DNA of 64,000 bases from Bradyrhizobium sp. CB1650 (GTDB taxonomy: Bacteria > Pseudomonadota > Alphaproteobacteria > Rhizobiales > Xanthobacteraceae): positions 4,183,501 through 4,247,500 of the forward strand of contig NZ_CP121695.1 of the NCBI RefSeq assembly GCF_029761915.1. The letters are read 5' to 3'. Below the pieces are notes generated by a model. That model was not told the origin of the DNA, made no database searches, and worked only from the letters and a program-made list of their open reading frames with translations. Of the stretch, positions 62,354 through 64,000 are shown in pieces. A program made the position numbers and the translations under genes. Numbering within the stretch: position 1 is the stretch's first letter; each line of letters opens with the position of its first letter.

Positions 62354-62627
62354 TCGGCAAGGCTTTCTGTCCATAACGACGTTCTCTGTCCATAACGACG
62401 TATCAGCCGAAACTGCATAAAGTTCACGCCTCGTTCACGTCTGGTTCCTGCGGTTTAGCCGAAGTTGCATAGTATTCCCGGTCCTTTGCCTGGCGTCGCT
62501 CCACCACGCATTATATTTTCAACAGGTTTCCGTCCAAGACTTGCATAGTTCTCCCGGTATAAGTGGACCGCAGCCGCTCGCGCACCACACATCCGAATGA
62601 ACGCTTCGAGGTCCTGATCCTTCCGTG
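62354..62627. other. Unidentified insertion inside the SRAP remnant
   Basis: About 275 bases separate the two SRAP fragments; the ends are approximate. It contains a 19-bp tandem repeat (62366-62384 and 62385-62403, 17 bases identical) with CTGTCCATAACGACGT. Three related motifs of the form cgaa-n2-TGCATA, two followed by TCCCGGT, occur near 62406, 62459 and 62540. No coding frame is convincing. It may be a small non-autonomous element or a remnant of several events. Confidence 0.5.
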
Positions 62628-62956
62628 CTCGCCAGCCGGCGAACAGCTTCGCCGAATACGCGCCCGAGCCCAACTCGGGGACCAAGAAGGATGTGGTCTG
62701 GTTCGCCCTAAACGAGGACCGACCGCTGTTCCGGACCGCATCTTGTCTATGGCTTCCTGACCACGACCGCGCCGAACGCGGTGGTCGAGCCGATCCATTC
62801 GAAGGCCATGCCGGTGATCTTGACCACCGATGAGGAGCGCGACGTTTGGATGCGTGCACCGTGGGACGAAGCCAAGGCGCTGCAGCGGCCATTGCCGAAT
62901 GACGCGCTCAGGATCGTCATGCGCGGGGCCGACAAAGAGGATCGCGCGGCGGCAGC

Positions 62957-63595
62957 GTGACAACGCACTATTTCCCAGACGCGGATGATCCTGCCCTCCA
63001 GCCGTTCACGCAAGCCTTCGTCGGCATGATGTTCGCCCATGCCGCCTTCGAGCGCCGGGTTTCCGAACTGATGGATGTCATCACAGGCGATGCAGGCTTC
63101 GGCGAACGTCGGGAGAACCAGTGGAATGCACGCAAGCGCCCGACGCCGATGGGAGAGCTGATCAGGGAGCATCGCCCCGGTGGCTCGCCTGAGGCGGCTG
63201 CCATCGTGGCGTGCCTCAAGCGCTCGATTTTATTTTGCGATGACCGCAATCTGCTTGGGCACGGGACTTGGTGGGAGTTCGACACCGTCGCAAACGCGAT
63301 CACGGTTCGAGCCGGGGTCGCATGGCCAGACCAAGATCAGCATCGCCGGTTTACGGTGGACGTCATCCAAGATGTCGCCGCCCGAGCTTTGGATACTTCA
63401 AAGGGCCATCGAGAAGCGGCCTCAGTCGAGCCCTCCGTCAGCCACTTGCCCATGATCATGAGGCGCGGTGGCTTCATCGAACCGCGCCTGCCGTCGAAGG
63501 TCGCGCTGCCGCCCTCCGGGCTGCTCTGGGTTCACGAAATCAAGCCCAACGGCTACCGGCTGATGGCGCGCCGCGATGGCTCGCGCACCCGCTAG
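62957..63595 (+). CDS. Hypothetical protein fused to a DNA-ligase N-terminal fragment
   Basis: A 212-residue frame starting GTG at 62957 and overlapping the SRAP stop. Residues 1-165 are helical with no recognised family ([27 protein letters not shown]). Residues 168-212 read [13 protein letters not shown] and later [11 protein letters not shown], the start of a bacterial ATP-dependent DNA ligase. Its adenylation Lys is kept but the usual D-G-Y-R is N-G-Y-R. The ligase then stops. The fusion probably arose by deletion and is unlikely to ligate DNA. Confidence 0.65.
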   Translation: MTTHYFPDADDPALQPFTQAFVGMMFAHAAFERRVSELMDVITGDAGFGERRENQWNARKRPTPMGELIREHRPGGSPEAAAIVACLKRSILFCDDRNLLGHGTWWEFDTVANAITVRAGVAWPDQDQHRRFTVDVIQDVAARALDTSKGHREAASVEPSVSHLPMIMRRGGFIEPRLPSKVALPPSGLLWVHEIKPNGYRLMARRDGSRTR

Positions 63596-63607
63596 CGGTG
63601 GTGATGC

Positions 63608-64000
63608 TCATGGGGTTTTTACCGCAGCGCAGAACTGTTCCGTGACCGCTGTCGTTTCCTCGGTGACGTTCCAGCCGTTCGTCTCGGCGTTTTCCTTGGC
63701 CAACTTTTGCTCGTTCTGAAGCATCTTTTTGATGAGCGCGTACGGTTTCCAGTCGGCCTTGGACAGCTTGACGGGGGGCGCACCGCAAATGTTGTGGGCA
63801 ATCGCTTTCTGCACACTAGTGCTGACATCGCTCATGTGGCCCTCGACAACGGCGGTGAAGCGCGCCTTGGCGTATTGGCTGTTGGCTGCGATGAAGTCCC
63901 TGCAGAAGGCGACCCGTTGACCTCCGTCGCGGGCCTTGATGTAGGCCGTCTGCGTTTCGTAATGGACGCGGTAGGCGAGTTTGTCGGCGTTCGGCTCGGA
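63608..64000 (-). CDS. Hypothetical protein, 5' end outside the window
   Basis: The frame is open from the window edge to the stop at 63608 (131 codons visible). It reads S-E-P-N-A-D-K-L-A-Y-R-V-H-Y-E-T-Q at the edge and ends V-T-E-Q-F-C-A-A-V-K-T-P. The central part is helical and Lys-rich. Two cysteines (AFCRDF and HNICGA) plus a late Cys hint at an exported, disulfide-bonded protein, but the N terminus is not visible. An internal ATG at 63835 is not the true start, because coding sequence continues upstream of it. Confidence 0.7.
   Translation of the reverse strand, partial: SEPNADKLAYRVHYETQTAYIKARDGGQRVAFCRDFIAANSQYAKARFTAVVEGHMSDVSTSVQKAIAHNICGAPPVKLSKADWKPYALIKKMLQNEQKLAKENAETNGWNVTEETTAVTEQFCAAVKTP

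Larger units (their letters stand above)
60732..62960 (+). pseudogene. SRAP (YedK/HMCES-type) gene, interrupted and degraded
   Basis: SRAP proteins crosslink to abasic sites through Cys2 and begin M-C-N-L-Y-S-I-T-T-N-Q. Here ATGTGCAACCT (60732-60742) encodes M-C-N and part of Leu. The IS110-family element follows, and the frame resumes at 62092 with CTACAGCATC (Y-S-I-T-T-N-Q-A-A-I-A-A-L-F). It runs to W-L-K-P-E-N-R-C at 62353, where unrelated DNA begins. From about 62628 the gene returns (P-A-N-S-F-A-E-Y-A-P-E-P-N), then loses about 20 codons with a frameshift after 62730 and finishes G-P-H-L-V-Y-G-F to the stop at 62960. It is certainly non-functional. Confidence 0.9.

Noticed and set aside
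62455..62892. Minus-strand frame across the SRAP remnant considered as a gene
   Set aside because: Most of it is antisense to recognisable SRAP sequence, and the rest lies in the repeat-bearing insert with no known family.

Overview
The window looks like chromosome from a Bradyrhizobium-type alphaproteobacterium (Nitrobacteraceae). This rests on high GC throughout, REP-like palindromes of the kind common in that group, many two-component systems, and gene families typical of soil rhizobia. No marker gene fixes the species. The assignment is inference from gene style and repeats.

Layout. Positions 1-11600 are an envelope and secretion region. It holds a secreted alkaline-phosphatase-superfamily enzyme, a MacA/MacB-type exporter operon ending in a small LuxR-type regulator, and, divergently, a FixJ/NarL-type response regulator followed by five small secreted proteins. 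Four of these carry curlin-like Q-x-G-x2-N repeats. One has a 15-bp tandem repeat that lengthens its N terminus in front of the signal peptide. Positions 11570-16490 hold a GNAT protein, an SDR protein lacking its catalytic Tyr/Lys, a beta-lactamase-fold hydrolase, an ArsR-SRPBCC pair and a membrane protein. Positions 16494-22223 form an aromatic meta-cleavage cluster: a substrate-binding protein, an FAH-family enzyme, an MhpA-like hydroxylase, an IclR regulator and an extradiol dioxygenase. A NarX/NarL-type pair and a divergent duplicated-domain periplasmic protein follow. Positions 25383-30758 form a hexonate catabolic cluster (idnD, idnO, an enolase-superfamily dehydratase, a GntR regulator, an MFS transporter), with a good palindromic operator in its divergent promoter.

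Positions 30766-40661 hold two transporters, two paralogous small proteins behind a near-perfect sigma-54 promoter, the NtrC-type regulator and kinase that probably drive it, an EamA-type protein and a PAS hybrid kinase. Positions 40899-57040 are mostly housekeeping: a metallopeptidase, the propionyl-CoA carboxylase alpha subunit, an oxaloacetate decarboxylase-like enzyme, acylphosphatase, a second hybrid kinase, a LysR/tautomerase pair, lipB, a lone FliN/SpoA protein, tRNA-Leu(GAG), two polysaccharide deacetylases, mgtE, an aldo/keto reductase and a TonB-like protein.

From about 57040 to the end the DNA is accessory and decayed. It has an internally deleted adenylate cyclase, small orphan genes, an SRAP (YedK/HMCES) gene wrecked by insertions and deletions, and a gene fused to a DNA-ligase fragment. 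The SRAP gene is split after its first 11 bases by an IS110/IS1111-family element. The non-coding 3' part of that element contains a 10-nt sequence identical to the reconstructed insertion site, which is what a bridge/seek guide RNA would show. This is the most striking observation in the window.
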